The notes under the pieces: model-generated | What the model was told of the DNA's origin: nothing | Database searches by the model: none | Seen by the model: only the letters and a program-made list of their open reading frames with translations | Part shown: piece by piece, positions 40,973 through 51,837 of the stretch | How the letters are laid out: each line of letters opens with the position of its first letter | How positions within the stretch are numbered: position 1 is the stretch's first letter | Source of the DNA: Lineus longissimus | Lineage: Eukaryota; Nemertea; Pilidiophora; Heteronemertea; Lineidae | Assembly (NCBI RefSeq): GCF_910592395.1 | Contig: NC_088318.1 | Coordinates: 8,802,349-8,866,348 of the forward strand | Direction of reading: 5' to 3' | Length of the DNA stretch: 64,000 bases | Position numbers and translations under genes: made by a program

Positions 40973-42537
40973 ATGGATGAACGACCTGGACAAACATTTA
41001 CAAATAAATTAGAAACACCACTTGAAACTAGTTTTACAGAGCCATATGATGGGACGTCTTACAACAGTAGTTTGGGGGAAAGACCAACAACATTATCACT
41101 TGAGGAGTATTGTAAGAAAAGACAGCAATTCTTAGTTCTTGCCAACAAAGAAATCGAGGATTCAGTTAATGAGGTGGAGTTGGTTAAGATTTTTTTAAAA
41201 GATGGGGTAAAGAAACTATCAACTATGGTGGTGAAAATTGATGTACTTAATAAGATATTGGAAATAAAACTAGGTGATCGGATAATCAGCCTCCTCAACC
41301 AAAGAAATGGAAAGATTTTAAGTGATGCAACGCTGGAAAATCGCTATAGTTCTAACATTATAGATAACCTCAACGATATCCTAAAACATGGTATAGAACC
41401 TCCTGATGAATTTGATGAAGAGGAATTAGAACCTCCTGATGAAATTAGTGAAGAGGAAAATAACCAAAAAAGGCGAGATATGAATGAAACTATTAATAAT
41501 AGGCGTTCTACAGCTAGGGAATATGAGAGCATTTTTAACAAACCAGGATTTAAAAAAATTCTACTCAGGGGGGGGTGGTGTCGACCCTAGTACACAAAAA
41601 AAGTTTTCAGATTTAATTGACTCTATTAACGAGAATTTTGAAATTGATTTCTCCTCTGGGGTTTCAGGTAAACCTGTTAAAAAAATTAGAAGGATAATTG
41701 ATGCAACTGATGAAGAGTTGAAAGCACTTGGGTTTAGTGAAAATGCAATGAGGGAAGTCAGAGCGTTAAAAAAGGCGGGTGATGGTTTAGCGACTGTAAA
41801 GATGGAGAAAGATAGAAAGATTGAAGACCTAGAAAATAATCTTAAGAACTTAACAAAAGATTTTACTAACTCTGTAGCAGAAGATGTTGAAGAAAAGCCA
41901 GCATTAAAAGAAGAAATTGCCCAAGTTAAAGATGAACTTAATATGGAAAGAAGGACAGTATTTGAGTTGGACATAGAAATGGAAAGCGGTACAAGCAGAA
42001 TGAAACGTTTGGTTACAGATGTTTTGAAAAAACCAGACTCAAATATCAGTCTGAAAGATAGATTAAAATTACTCTTCAAATTTGGAAGGCCTAACTATTG
42101 GAGCAGTTGTAAGTACGATAATAATGTTTTTCACAACCTTAGGTCTTTCTTTCAGCAATTCCTTGAGATCAACAAAAAAACCTCCTAATCCCCCGGACCA
42201 ACTCCTCCAAAACCAGAACCAGATATCCCAGATCGGGTATGGACTCAAGAAATGTGCTAATTGGTTAATAGAAATGGCTAAGAAATCGGCTGCAGCTCTG
42301 CCAGGAATAATAGGTTCGATCGTGTCATTCATTCTGAAATCAGTTGGGGCAGTTGTTGGGTTTCTGGCGGAGAATCTGATAATTTTATTGCTCGTTGTTG
42401 TAAGTTCAATAATCTATGGTTTAATCGAAGGAGTAAAAACGTTTAGGGGGAAGAAAAAATCTTACAAAATAAATGGCTACTGGAAAAGTGTTAAACCCTT
42501 AAAGAAGCAATCGCGTTCCACTGGGTTTGAATGCTGA
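40973..42537 (+). pseudogene. Coiled-coil protein with C-terminal membrane region (conserved Polinton gene)
   Basis: The N-terminal frame (40973-41590) is acidic with two EPPDE(F/I) repeats (near 41398 and 41428). A frameshift in a G7 run (about 41571-41578) leads to the second frame. That has a long coiled coil (about 41800-41990: EKDRKIEDLENNLKNLTK and beyond), then ISLKDRLKLLFK. A second frameshift near 42080 leads to IGAVVSTIIMFFTTLGLS, a linker, AAALPGIIGSIVSFILKSVG and a final hydrophobic segment. The 'lk.rlk.Lf...g.tIgav...i.m......' and 'aLPgIiGsivsf.lk..G' pattern is a recurrent Polinton gene upstream of the MCP. Role unknown. Confidence 0.68.
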
Positions 42538-43415
42538 ACGTCACCATCACGTTATCACTCACAACCCATCGTCGGCACAACCAAAGGAAACTCTGTATGT
42601 GAGGATTCCAAAGTTGAATAATAATACCTTCTTTGTACCTGATAGTGTTTATATGTCGGCGGATGTTATTATCTCAGGAGACAGCAAAAATTCTGTAGTA
42701 AATAATTTGGGGAGAAATCTTATTTCAAAACGGAATGAGAACGGAGAGAAAATCGTATATTTCAGGGAATCCAAAGCAGTAACCTCAGACAACTTAGACC
42801 CGGGGTATCTTTGATTAACGTCACCGGGGGAACCAGCAACGAGAAGACTTTGAAAGACGTTTTTGACAATAAGTACAAAATTCCAATTGACTTTGACTTG
42901 CTCTCAACCCACGCTCCGTTTTACAAATTTCCCATTCAGGAAGACGTTATATTTAGCATGACCTTGGCACAAAAGAGGATGTAATTTTCACAACCACAAC
43001 TGCGAATATGAATTATCAATTGAAAAATATATGTATGGAATATGACACTTTTACAGATGAAAGATTTGCGGGGCAATTACAATATAATTATAATTCTGTA
43101 TTTTCTGTATTTTACGATTGGATAGATCATTTTAAGACAAGCCCTTCGGCGGATGTTATTCACTTGGGAATGGATTGGTCTAATCAAATCACTGATTTAT
43201 ATCAATACGATGAAATGAGAATGAAACGAAATAAGATTATTTTGCCGAAAACTATGTTTTGCCAATTCACTCTGCCACCTGCCCGACCTCGTCACAATCG
43301 TCATGTGGTTACAACTCAGATGAAATTTTTCAATATGGAGTCGCTAAACAAATTTAGCAACTTCCTCCGCAAAAGCATTATGGGCCGTTACACTGATAAT
43401 AGTGCACAGTCGTGA
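42473..43415 (+). pseudogene. Major capsid protein (double jelly roll), truncated
   Basis: The start is in AAAATAAATGGCT. Recognisable blocks: TLYVRIPKLNNNTFFVPDSV (start of the first jelly roll), NNLGRNLISKR, and KYKIPIDFDLLSTHAPFYKF, followed by an incomplete frame with NYQLKNICMEYDTF. These follow the order of Polinton and adintovirus MCPs. About 310 codons remain where the family has 550-700. The loop region after the first barrel is shortened and the C-terminal half is missing or unrecognisable. Frames change near 42500, 42790 and 42990. The last open stretch (43008-43415) is not clearly MCP after about 43080. Confidence 0.72.
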
Positions 43416-44604
43416 AGTCTTTCAAAACACCGAGTAAAGGAGTCTCTCTTACTTTTTACACCATCAAGAAGATAATTAGTTGTCGCAGTTGTTGTTAAAC
43501 AAAGAATACACCTCCATATTCGTTTTGTCATGTGTGCAGAGCAGCTGGTCATATGTCAGGCAATTGTGAGCAGTTCTGGTATGCGTGAAGCTGCATTGTG
43601 AGACATTATGTGTTTGATAGTATTGATAGTGATGTTCAGGTGGCAAATAGTATTGGTATTGGTATTCTGCTATCAATGTTTGGCATGTCTCCAGTATTGT
43701 AAATGGTGATTATTAATGATACATAATAAAGCCAAAATATTTGTAAATATTGTGTTATTTAGTTTGTTGTCTATTGTAGTTGTCTGTGTGGATTGATCAG
43801 ATAGATTGTACTGGTTGTGATGTAGATTGGAGGGGGAGGGGTACTTTTTTGTCCAAATGTATGAATAAAGTTCATTTGAGGTTGGGGGATGGAATGGTTT
43901 CGATAGGGGACAGAATATTGATGTACCACAGGTTGTGACATTGTTTGTGTGGAGTTCAAGGGCAGGTTGTGACATAAATGATAGTGTTTGTGGGGAGATT
44001 GTCTTAAGTTTGTTGGATAGAATGGTTTCAAGTGCAGTGGACAGGTTGTGACATGCAATTAGTTAAAAAGTGATAATTGTCATTTCTGGGGAAGAAATGA
44101 AGTTATTCGCATGGATAGGAGACATTCTCAGTTGAAGGATGAAAGTCGAAAGACACCCTGGCTATCTCATGGTGTTGTCTTTTCTTTGAAACGGAGGACT
44201 CGTGCCCAAGACAGAATTGTCAACACTGTTGTAGGAAAATGTGTCCTTCATGAAATTGTCACAATCTAGAGGCTGTAGTCTGGGAGTTGTCCTGATCATG
44301 GAAATGTTCGTTTCAGGGCAATGCAAGAGAGGTTGCTTGCTATCAATGAAGTGGTCATTGGCGAGATCGTTCCGATGCAAGCAAGGTTGTGAATTTTGGC
44401 ACTTAAATCAATGGAGAATCCTTTCGGTTCACGAAGCTGTTCTTGTCAAGAAGAATTGTGAAGAATTCAAGGAAGAAGAGTTAAGATGGGATAGCAATAT
44501 GAACGATGTGAGCTTTATTAAAATCTACTGATGTTAAAGGAGAGGAACATAATTGCATATACATATTCATTTTTAACAAATAAGAGCAAATTTGATATTA
44601 TGAC
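43416..44604. other. Post-MCP low-complexity region with 'ggttgtgaca' motifs
   Basis: No packaging ATPase or protease motifs on either strand. 'ggttgtgac' occurs at about 43815, 43930, 43962 and 44043, similar to the repeated motif inside the Helitron-like insert. G-rich tracts give long minus-strand frames rich in His, Asn and Thr that are not genes. Confidence 0.5.
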
Positions 44605-45570
44605 TGTTTTATAAGGGAGGGGACTAGCAAAATCTGCATATGTGAATAAAGATCCAAGTTAGATGATTCCATTTATTATTGATCAGCACTCCAAGTTAAA
44701 GTCTAAAGCGTTACACAAGTATAAGTTTATGAATTACAAATACATACAATTGCATCACGAATCCCAGATTCAATATCAAATCATGATTAGTTTAGTCAGG
44801 TTACCAGACAACCTGACTGAAACTAAGTAATGTCTGTAGCAGCATGTGCTGTATCAACATTTAAATCAAACAGTAATGTTCAGAGAATAATATTAAGCGA
44901 TGTTCCCAAATTATCCAACAAATTGAGTTGTCTAAACACACAAATATTAGAACTAAGTTAAAACCTACTAAACATGAGATAGAAAATATAATAAGTTTGG
45001 CTTACCTGCAAATATGTGAATAAAGATCCAAGTTAGATGATTCCATTTATTATTGATCAGCACTCCAAATTAAAGTGCTTCAAGACCCAAAGCATTTAGC
45101 TTATATGGAGAATCCTGACCAATAAGAAAGGGCCTTAACCAACCTTGGAAACTTATGCGACATAGGTCAAGCCAATCAGAAACGCTGTATCATCTGACCA
45201 TGATAGTTCGTGTCCAAGGAAGCTGTTGTTGTTTCCCAAATATAAGCGAGGTAACCACATCAAATATTACCAACCAGCAGCAAAACAATAAAGAACTAAT
45301 TTAAATCTAGGCTGAGTTAGATTATTCTAACTACAACAATGAACAAATCAAATAAGCCAGAGCACGCAATAAATGATGAATGGTCTTCCAGACATAGCGT
45401 CTCCAACTTGTATGAACAGCCATTGATTAAAACAATGACACCTTATAGTAAAAGAGTTAAACCCTCAGTAACCGTTGTTTTCAGAAATGGCTGACCAGTT
45501 TTGTGTTTTGACCTGTTTGAAATATCATAGATTCACCTGTGAATTTATACTTTTGATGAAAAGTACACCA
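44605..45570 (-). repeat. LTR, left copy (3' side)
   Basis: It matches 47728-48702 with few substitutions and small indels (for example a 13-14-bp deletion near 47790 and a 28-bp difference near 48645). It contains an internal ~70-bp duplication: 'aatatgtgaataaagatcca' at about 44638 and 45008. Confidence 0.75.
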
Positions 45571-46960
45571 TAAAAGACTCCACTTGTTTTAAAAATCAAA
45601 TTCGCTCCTGTGAATTACTGATACGCATCGCTTAATAGATACACAAGTGATAATACAGAGGAATAATGAGTGCTTATTTAAACTTGGATTTCCAATTTTA
45701 AAATGAAGATAGATTTTATAAAGTTTGCATGCTGCTGCGTGGAGCCAGTGAATATAACTTCACTTGATCGGAGTCTCGAGTCATAAGGACAGTTACCTAC
45801 ACATGGATATACCCATGATACAAGTGACATAAAAGTTGCTAACTAGATTGGTTTTCCGATCAGTCATAAGCATGATAAAATTGATATATAATGCACACTA
45901 CACACTATTTACACAAAATCTCAAATGTTCAAAAAAATTTGAGAGAAACACAAAACCAAAGACTATGGACGTTCCTGTACTCTTAAAAAGCTGGGTTACA
46001 AGTTCTTCAGAGAGATCTTATTTGCCCCTAGCGAAAAGGTTTCATTCATAGACTTTGTTTACAAAATACAATATAATCAATTTCAATACAACAATGTCAA
46101 AATTTGTTAGTAACAAAAGATACATGTGGTTAGTCTTGCCTCAAGAACTGTTTGTACTGCTCATTTAAAAATACTTGCTCACTACATGACACGTGAGAAA
46201 GAGAAAATTTGAATTGAAGAACGGAAAAATGGACACAATGTGGTCAAATGTGGTACTTTTGATACACCAAAATACTCCACTTGTTTTAAAGTACTTTTCG
46301 CCTGAAAAGTTTGTATGAAGTATTGAGGACTACTGTCCTTTGAAGAAACCACTGAGATTAGGCCAGACACTTTTAATTTGTCCTGACTTTGTGCTGGAAG
46401 GGATGTACTGATACATACCACAGTGTTGAAATAAGAGATGAACTGTGAATGGTTTATTTGCAATTGTGTTTATTGTTTTTGCTTGGTGAGGCCAGAGTTG
46501 AATTGTTGCAGGAATGGTTATTTGTTGTTCATTTAATGTGTTCATTACTTTTAAGTTCATTAACCGATCACCAAGCTGTGGAGCCACACATCAATAAGAG
46601 CATCAGCATGGTCAAAATGGGTTCCCTGCGGATACCTAGGATGAAAAAACACAGTATGTCAGAAATTTACCTGACAGAGAGATAAGAGGACGTCTCCTCT
46701 AATAGCACAAAGAAAGTGTAGAGGATTTTCCGAACTGTCATGAGAGTTTCTGACATAGCTGGGAGCATATCTAACCATGGTAACAATCCTATATGAATGT
46801 GAATCGTGTTTTAATGTACATTTACTTGTTTACTTAAAGAATTTGTGAGGCCGCTTGCACCTTTTACCTGAATAGGTGTGTTTTATGTGAAATTCCCGTT
46901 TGAGGGTGTCGCTTATGTTATCTTCAATCACCCACTGTGATGGAGATTTGTCTTTCCATT

Positions 46961-47475
46961 TTACTCTGTACCATTTCTTCCCTTGACCTCTTGATATTTG
47001 ATCAAGCGTTCGACCTCTCGTCCATCAGTTTGTGTGTTCTGTGGGAGGGTGTGGTCAGGTTGACTTGGTTCGAGTTGAGGAGCACTATCCTCTACGCACT
47101 TTTGAGTTGAAGAAGCAGGCGTAACCTCTGGATCGTTGATGATATTTGTTACATCTGAGCCATCCGATCTACGTAGGTGCTGACAGCCTCCGTAACTCCT
47201 TGGGTACTCGAAAGTATTGACATGTCCAAGGTCTTTTTCGTGAAACGGGCCTTGAAGGCTGCTTCGAGTAAAGCACAGTCTGTCCGTGTGGCCTCTGGCA
47301 AGCTGCCATACCATATCGTGGCCGACTTCTCCAAGTAGAGAGGAAACCAGTTCACTGCCGCTGGGCCGTCCCATTTCATCGCCGCTTTAAGGCGCTCCCA
47401 CAGCGATATCCACAATTCTGCATTCTGCTGACCATCGAATTTTGTCAGCGATACTGGCGCCATCATTGTTGCCAT
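46961..47475 (-). pseudogene. Ty3/Gypsy-type Gag of the non-autonomous LTR element
   Basis: It starts MATMMAPVSLTKFDGQQNAE and continues in the capsid-type pattern 'W..l.....k...W....a...l.lyLe..A..Wy.sLP', seen as FPLYLEKSATIWYGSLPEAT, then an AFKARF block. That is the conserved Retrotrans_gag region. A frame change near 47150 joins it to a downstream frame containing 'RTDCALLEAAFK' overlap and an acidic tail. No zinc knuckle is evident. Confidence 0.7.
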
Positions 47476-47727
47476 TTCGACTTCTGCGTCTGGTTCTTCT
47501 GCTGCTGATTCTTCTGACTCTGGATCTGCTGCAGGTATAAGGTCTTCTGGTGGTTGACCTTGTTCTTCCTGGGCTTCTTGTGGCTGACCTTGGTTCTCGG
47601 GTTGTTATGCTGGCAAAGGTTCTTGGTGCATGTGTTGCTCTGCAGATTCTGCAGGTACCTCTTGTCGTACTAAGCGGTTTTCTGGTTATTTCCGCTCATA
47701 CATTGAATCGCTTTGGGTCTCCACCAG

Positions 47728-48702
47728 TTTTTATAAGGGAGGGGACTAGCAAAATCTGCAAATATGTGAATAAAGATCCAAGTTAGATGATCAGCACTCC
47801 AAGTTAAAGTCTAAAGCGTTAAACGAGTATAAGTTTATGAATTACAAATACATACAATTGCATCACGAATCCCAGATTCAATATCAAATCATGATTAGTT
47901 TAGTCAGGTTACCAGACAACCTAACTGAAACTAAGTAATGTCTGTAGCAGCATGTGCTGTATCAACATTTAAATCAAACAGTAATGTTCAGAGAATAATA
48001 TTAAGCGATGTTCCCAAATTATCCAACAAATTGAGTTGTCTGAATACACAAATATTAGAACTAAGTTAAAACCTACTAAACATGAGATAGAAAATATAAT
48101 AAGTTTGGCTTACCTGCAAATATGTGAGTAAAGATCCAAGTTAGATGATTCCATTTATTATTGATCAGCACTCCAAGTTAAAGTGCTTCAAGACCCAAAG
48201 CATTTAACTTATATGGAGGATCCTGACCAATAGGAAAGGGCCTTAACCAACCTTGGAAACTTATGCGACATAGGTCAAGCCAATCAGAAACGCCGTATCA
48301 TCTGACCATGATAGTTCGTGTCCAAGGAAGCCGTTGTTGTTTCCCAAATATAAACGAGGTAACCACATCAAATATTACCAACCAGCAGCAAAACAATAAA
48401 GAACTAATTTAAATCTAGGCTGAGTTAGATTATTCTAACTACAACAATGAACGAATCAAATAAGCCAGAGAACGCAATAAATGATGAATGGTCTTCCAGA
48501 CATAGCGTCTCCAACTTGTATGAACAGCCATTGATTAAAAAATGACACCTTATAGTAAAAGAGTTAAACCCTCAGTAACCATTGTTTTCAGAAATGGCTG
48601 ACCAGTTTTGTGTTTTGACCTGTTTGAAATATCATAGATTCACCTTAAACATTATGAGAAATGATAACTTGTTAATTTATACTTTTGATGAAAAGTACAC
48701 CA
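47728..48702 (-). repeat. LTR, right copy (5' side)
   Basis: Direct repeat of 44605-45570 in the same orientation, with the same internal duplication (47759 and 48116). High identity suggests the element inserted long after the Polinton had begun to decay. Confidence 0.75.
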
Positions 48703-48980
48703 TAAAAACTGTTCGAAAATGACAACGATGGCAGCTATTTGGCTTATACAATGTTCACAAGATTGTGAATTCATGAGATCTTTGGTAAGAATAATATATA
48801 TATTCATTTCTAACTATGCACATAATAAGTGACTACATTGTATCATTTAGGACTAAGTGACAAAATGGACGTTGTGAGTGACCATAATATGATAAAACCT
48901 CAATGACGACAATGGGTGGCAGAGTGGGTTATACAAATGAGTGAGAATTATGTTGACTAGGTCACCTTGTTTACAAATGA
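48703..48980. other. Flank of the LTR element, weak duplicated motifs
   Basis: 'atgacaacgatggcagc' (about 48718) and 'atgacgacaatgggtggcag' (about 48903) are related, and both precede 'ggcttatac'/'gggttatac'. It is probably a degenerate first unit of the tandem repeat that follows. Confidence 0.4.
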
Positions 48981-49580
48981 TGGCAATTAAGAATGATGAT
49001 TGGGAGGACGATCATAAGAGAGCAAAACCTGCAAAAAAAGAAACGGCATGATCAGAGGTTTGTATTAGCCTTCATGGCGTAGAATGTAGTAGACATTACC
49101 ACCACGGTATCAACTGCACAGGAATAATGTAGCCGCTGACCTATGACACTATGGACCGTTTTGTATGGCCAAAAAAGGAAATGCACACACTCAGAACACA
49201 TCTGAATGCCTAAGCCGTCTTTTGACAATGTCATACTCACACATAAACTTGACTGTGTGTCACCATTTGTACCAGTTGAAACACAATACTAACCGAACTG
49301 AAATGATGGCAATGAAGAATGATGATGATTTGGAGGATGATCATAAAACAACAAAACCTGCAAAGAAAAAGAACACATGGCGTTATCAGAGGTTTATTTT
49401 CAGCCTTCATCACAGTATGCTCAGGAACAATGTAGCCAAAGGCCTTTATATGACAAAATGGACCGTTTCACACAGCCCAAATAAAGAAAGGCACACACTC
49501 AGAACACGTCTGAACACCTGTCATACTCATACATAGGCTTACTGTATGTGACCCTTTGTACAACTTGGAACACAGTGACA
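48981..49580 (+). repeat. Two diverged ~310-bp tandem units
   Basis: Units start at 'gatggcaattaagaatgatg' (48978) and 'gatggcaatgaagaatgatg' (49304). They share 'gatcagagg'/'tatcagagg', 'agccttcat', 'ggaccgttt', 'gcacacactcagaacac.tctgaa' and 'gtcatactca.acata' in order. Together with the weaker unit at 48703 they form a small satellite-like array. Confidence 0.65.
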
Positions 49581-51497
49581 TTGACATGGTCAAGAGCATG
49601 CCGTGCCGTACACCCGATTCTTGAGCGCAACTCGCTGAATCTGAACTATAGCCCAAATGTGCTTTCTGCTCTTCATAAATTGCCTGATCAGGATGCGATC
49701 CGTTGCATACTGACGACAGTTTAAGGCCTGAACTCAATGTCGCGTTTTTACGCGGCGTTAAAACGCCGCGATTAGCGCAACAAATAGTATCCATTGAATT
49801 CCATAGATGTGTTCCCACTTGGGCGAAGCGACAAAATACCTTGTTTTTGACGCGGCGTTCCACGCGCTCGGGAAAATGTACGTTGCAAAATTAGCAACCA
49901 AAGCGTATAATCGCCGCGAATCGTGGGGTCTCGTGATATAAATTGTAAGGTTGACAGAGGTTTAAATTGTGGTATTAAGATAGGCATTTGTCACTGCAGT
50001 GCCTGTACATGTGTGCAGTCTCCCAAACCCATTGGCACCATGTCTTCAGACCTGATAGAGAGATTGATAATTCAAATCGCAAAAAACATCCTTCGATTTA
50101 AAAAAAATCCTTAAACTGGACTTTGCGCAACGAAACGAAACGAGCGAAATGGGGGGGGGGGGCAACCATTATATTTTACCCCGTACGTCAAGTTCGATAC
50201 ATGGTGTCAGTCACCAGTATGGATGTGTTTTCCATTATGAATACGTGTTTTTAAAAATCAAAATCATGAATTTCCTTTCCATTAGAAGAAAACGATGATG
50301 ACGTTTCAGTTAAGGAGCCTAAGTTTTGTGGTCCCAATGGCCAAATGGCTGAAAAGTCGATTCACCGGTCACAAATGGTCGAAAATGACCCCCAAAACTT
50401 CAGACCCCCAACCTGGTAATTATCAGGGTCAGCCCACAACAAAATTTCTATGGTTTGAAGATCTAACCCCTGTATCTGCCGGAAATTGATTTTCATCGGC
50501 ACGTCTGGGAAAAATCTATGGGGCGCTAAACTTGACCAATTCAATTTTTTAATGAATTAGCAATTTGATAATAAATGTAGTGTGTACCCATAACCGCTTG
50601 AGGTCTGGACTTAAAACTTTGTTTACAAATTCACACCAAAATGTACTCACGTAAATTACCAAAATTACATGCCAAATTCGCACATGACCTGTTATTTCTC
50701 AAAGCTTGGAAGCTCAAATGTCTGAATGTAATGTATGCGCGTAATGTATACTCTCAGCAAGCGAATAGTTGTTATCGTCGGTTTTTGATACGAATCGTTT
50801 CCTGTATGGCCTTTACAAGCCATTGTCTGAATATGATGTGAACCTGTTTACCGTTCAATGCTGCTCCCTGTGACGCTGTACCCGCAAATGTTCAATGAAA
50901 AAAATGCTGATAATGACTTACACGGCATGTTCGCATCGTAAACATAGTGGTACCCGGGTTAACTGTCTTTGCATTTGGCCTAATTTTACAACGATTACTC
51001 CCCATGTAACCACGATCTAGGATGGACAGGCTGTGTATTATTAGTAGGAAAAGTCACCTAGGGACCGTTGCGTAGAATACTTTTTTGGCGAAATATTGTG
51101 CAAAGTCCAGTAAGCCACGACGGCCAACACTATGTTATGTAAACGTTGTCCCCCTATCAAGGGCATGGATGGATCTATAGAGCAAAATAAAATGAATGCA
51201 ACTCCGAATGGATGGACTGGAGTGGAACTGGAAGTGGAACAACAATCAACATCCAATCCAATCAACTTTCTATCAGTATTTCTGGCTGTTTTAAAGCTGT
51301 TGAAATCATGGAAAATAGGTAGTGCATTAGATCCTTTCTCTATATACATAAACAGGTACTGCATCAGCGTGTCACAGTAACCTCAAAGTTGAAAATGTAA
51401 ACATCAAAATCTACCCAATATAAATACATATTTGCTCAAATCATGTAGTTCTACTTAATCCTCGATTCATAATCTATCGAATCGATGTATTCCTGCC
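49581..51497. other. Non-coding stretch near the Polinton right end
   Basis: GC-rich patch with CGCG motifs at 49735-49930 ('acgcggcgttaaaacgccgcg' inverted pair at 49752-49772). A G12 run lies at 50151-50162. No ATPase, protease or other protein is recognisable on either strand. It could be a decayed DNA transposon around 49.7-49.9 kb. Confidence 0.45.
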
Positions 51498-51608
51498 GCT
51501 ACTATTCTGGTGCGTGACATATCGTCTATTTCACTGGTGGCTTCATGAGGCTGACTAGAGGGCGCCACCAGTAAAATAAGACGATATGTCACGCACAAGA
51601 ATAGTAGC
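51498..51608. repeat. 111-bp near-perfect palindrome (foldback)
   Basis: An arm at 51499-51540 (CTACTATTCTGGTGCGTGAC...) pairs with 51565-51607 with about three mismatches or gaps around a 24-bp loop. It could be a very short foldback MITE. It lies ~30 bp inside the Polinton right TIR. Confidence 0.75.
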
Positions 51609-51635
51609 GTGAAGAGCCGCATTTTTGGGGTTTTT

Positions 51636-51831
51636 TTTAGGGGGGGGGGGGGTGTAGAGTATATGTAATATGCTGGTTGGTGCCCAAATTAACCATTTTA
51701 ACTTTGAAAATGGGGTTTGGCGGGCTTGGAAACTCGAAAATGAAAAAAAAAATTATGGAGCAGCCGATTTTACTGTTTTTTCCGGATTTACCCTGTTTTT
51801 CGGGGCTAGAACCTCGCATATTACATATACT
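51636..51831 (-). repeat. Polinton right terminal inverted repeat
   Basis: Reverse complement of 25235-25426. Its inner end starts with a G13 run, then TGTAGAGTATATGTAATATG. Its outer end is GCATATTACATATACT, followed by the target duplication CCACTG. Confidence 0.9.
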
Positions 51832-51837
51832 CCACTG

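Larger units (their letters stand above)
44605..48702 (-). mobile_element. Non-autonomous LTR retrotransposon (gag only)
   Basis: Near-identical direct repeats of ~970 bp (44605-45570 and about 47728-48702) flank 2.15 kb. The left repeat starts TGTTTTATAAGGG and both end GTACACCA. On the minus strand, next to the right repeat, the sequence reads TGGTGGAGACCCAAAGCG, a possible primer-binding site. The only coding part is a Gag at 47475-46961. There is no protease, RT or integrase. Left (ATGAC) and right (TAAAA) flanks do not give a clear 5-bp duplication, so edges may be off by a few bases. Confidence 0.65.
25235..51831. mobile_element. Maverick/Polinton, 26,597 bp, with nested insertions
   Basis: The left end AGTATATGTATTATGC and the right end GCATATTACATATACT belong to ~190-bp terminal inverted repeats about 90% identical by eye. 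The flanks are CCACTG at 25229-25234 and CCACTG at 51832-51837, a perfect 6-bp duplication. A 6-bp duplication, a 5' AG terminus and the gene set (RVE integrase, protein-primed PolB, jelly-roll capsid proteins, several conserved Polinton proteins) are the defining features of the group. Insertions account for at least 27728-28623, 31723-33363, about 35040-36530 and 44605-48702. No packaging ATPase or cysteine protease gene is visible, and the MCP is truncated. Nearly every gene has frameshifts or stops, so it is a fossil. Confidence 0.93.

Noticed and set aside
41561-42079. Ser/Phe-rich minus-strand frame opposite the coiled-coil gene
   Set aside because: Antisense of a Lys/Glu-rich coiled coil gives Ser/Phe/Leu runs; no homology.
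43008-43415. Frame after the MCP blocks as packaging ATPase
   Set aside because: No Walker A or B motif is present in it.
43476-44058. Minus-strand His/Asn/Thr-rich frames
   Set aside because: Low-complexity by-product of G/T-rich tracts; no conserved motif and no start signal.
44605-48702. Segmental duplication instead of LTRs
   Set aside because: Gag homology between the copies, a TG start and a TGG primer-site-like sequence favour LTRs, though the lack of a clear target duplication keeps some doubt.
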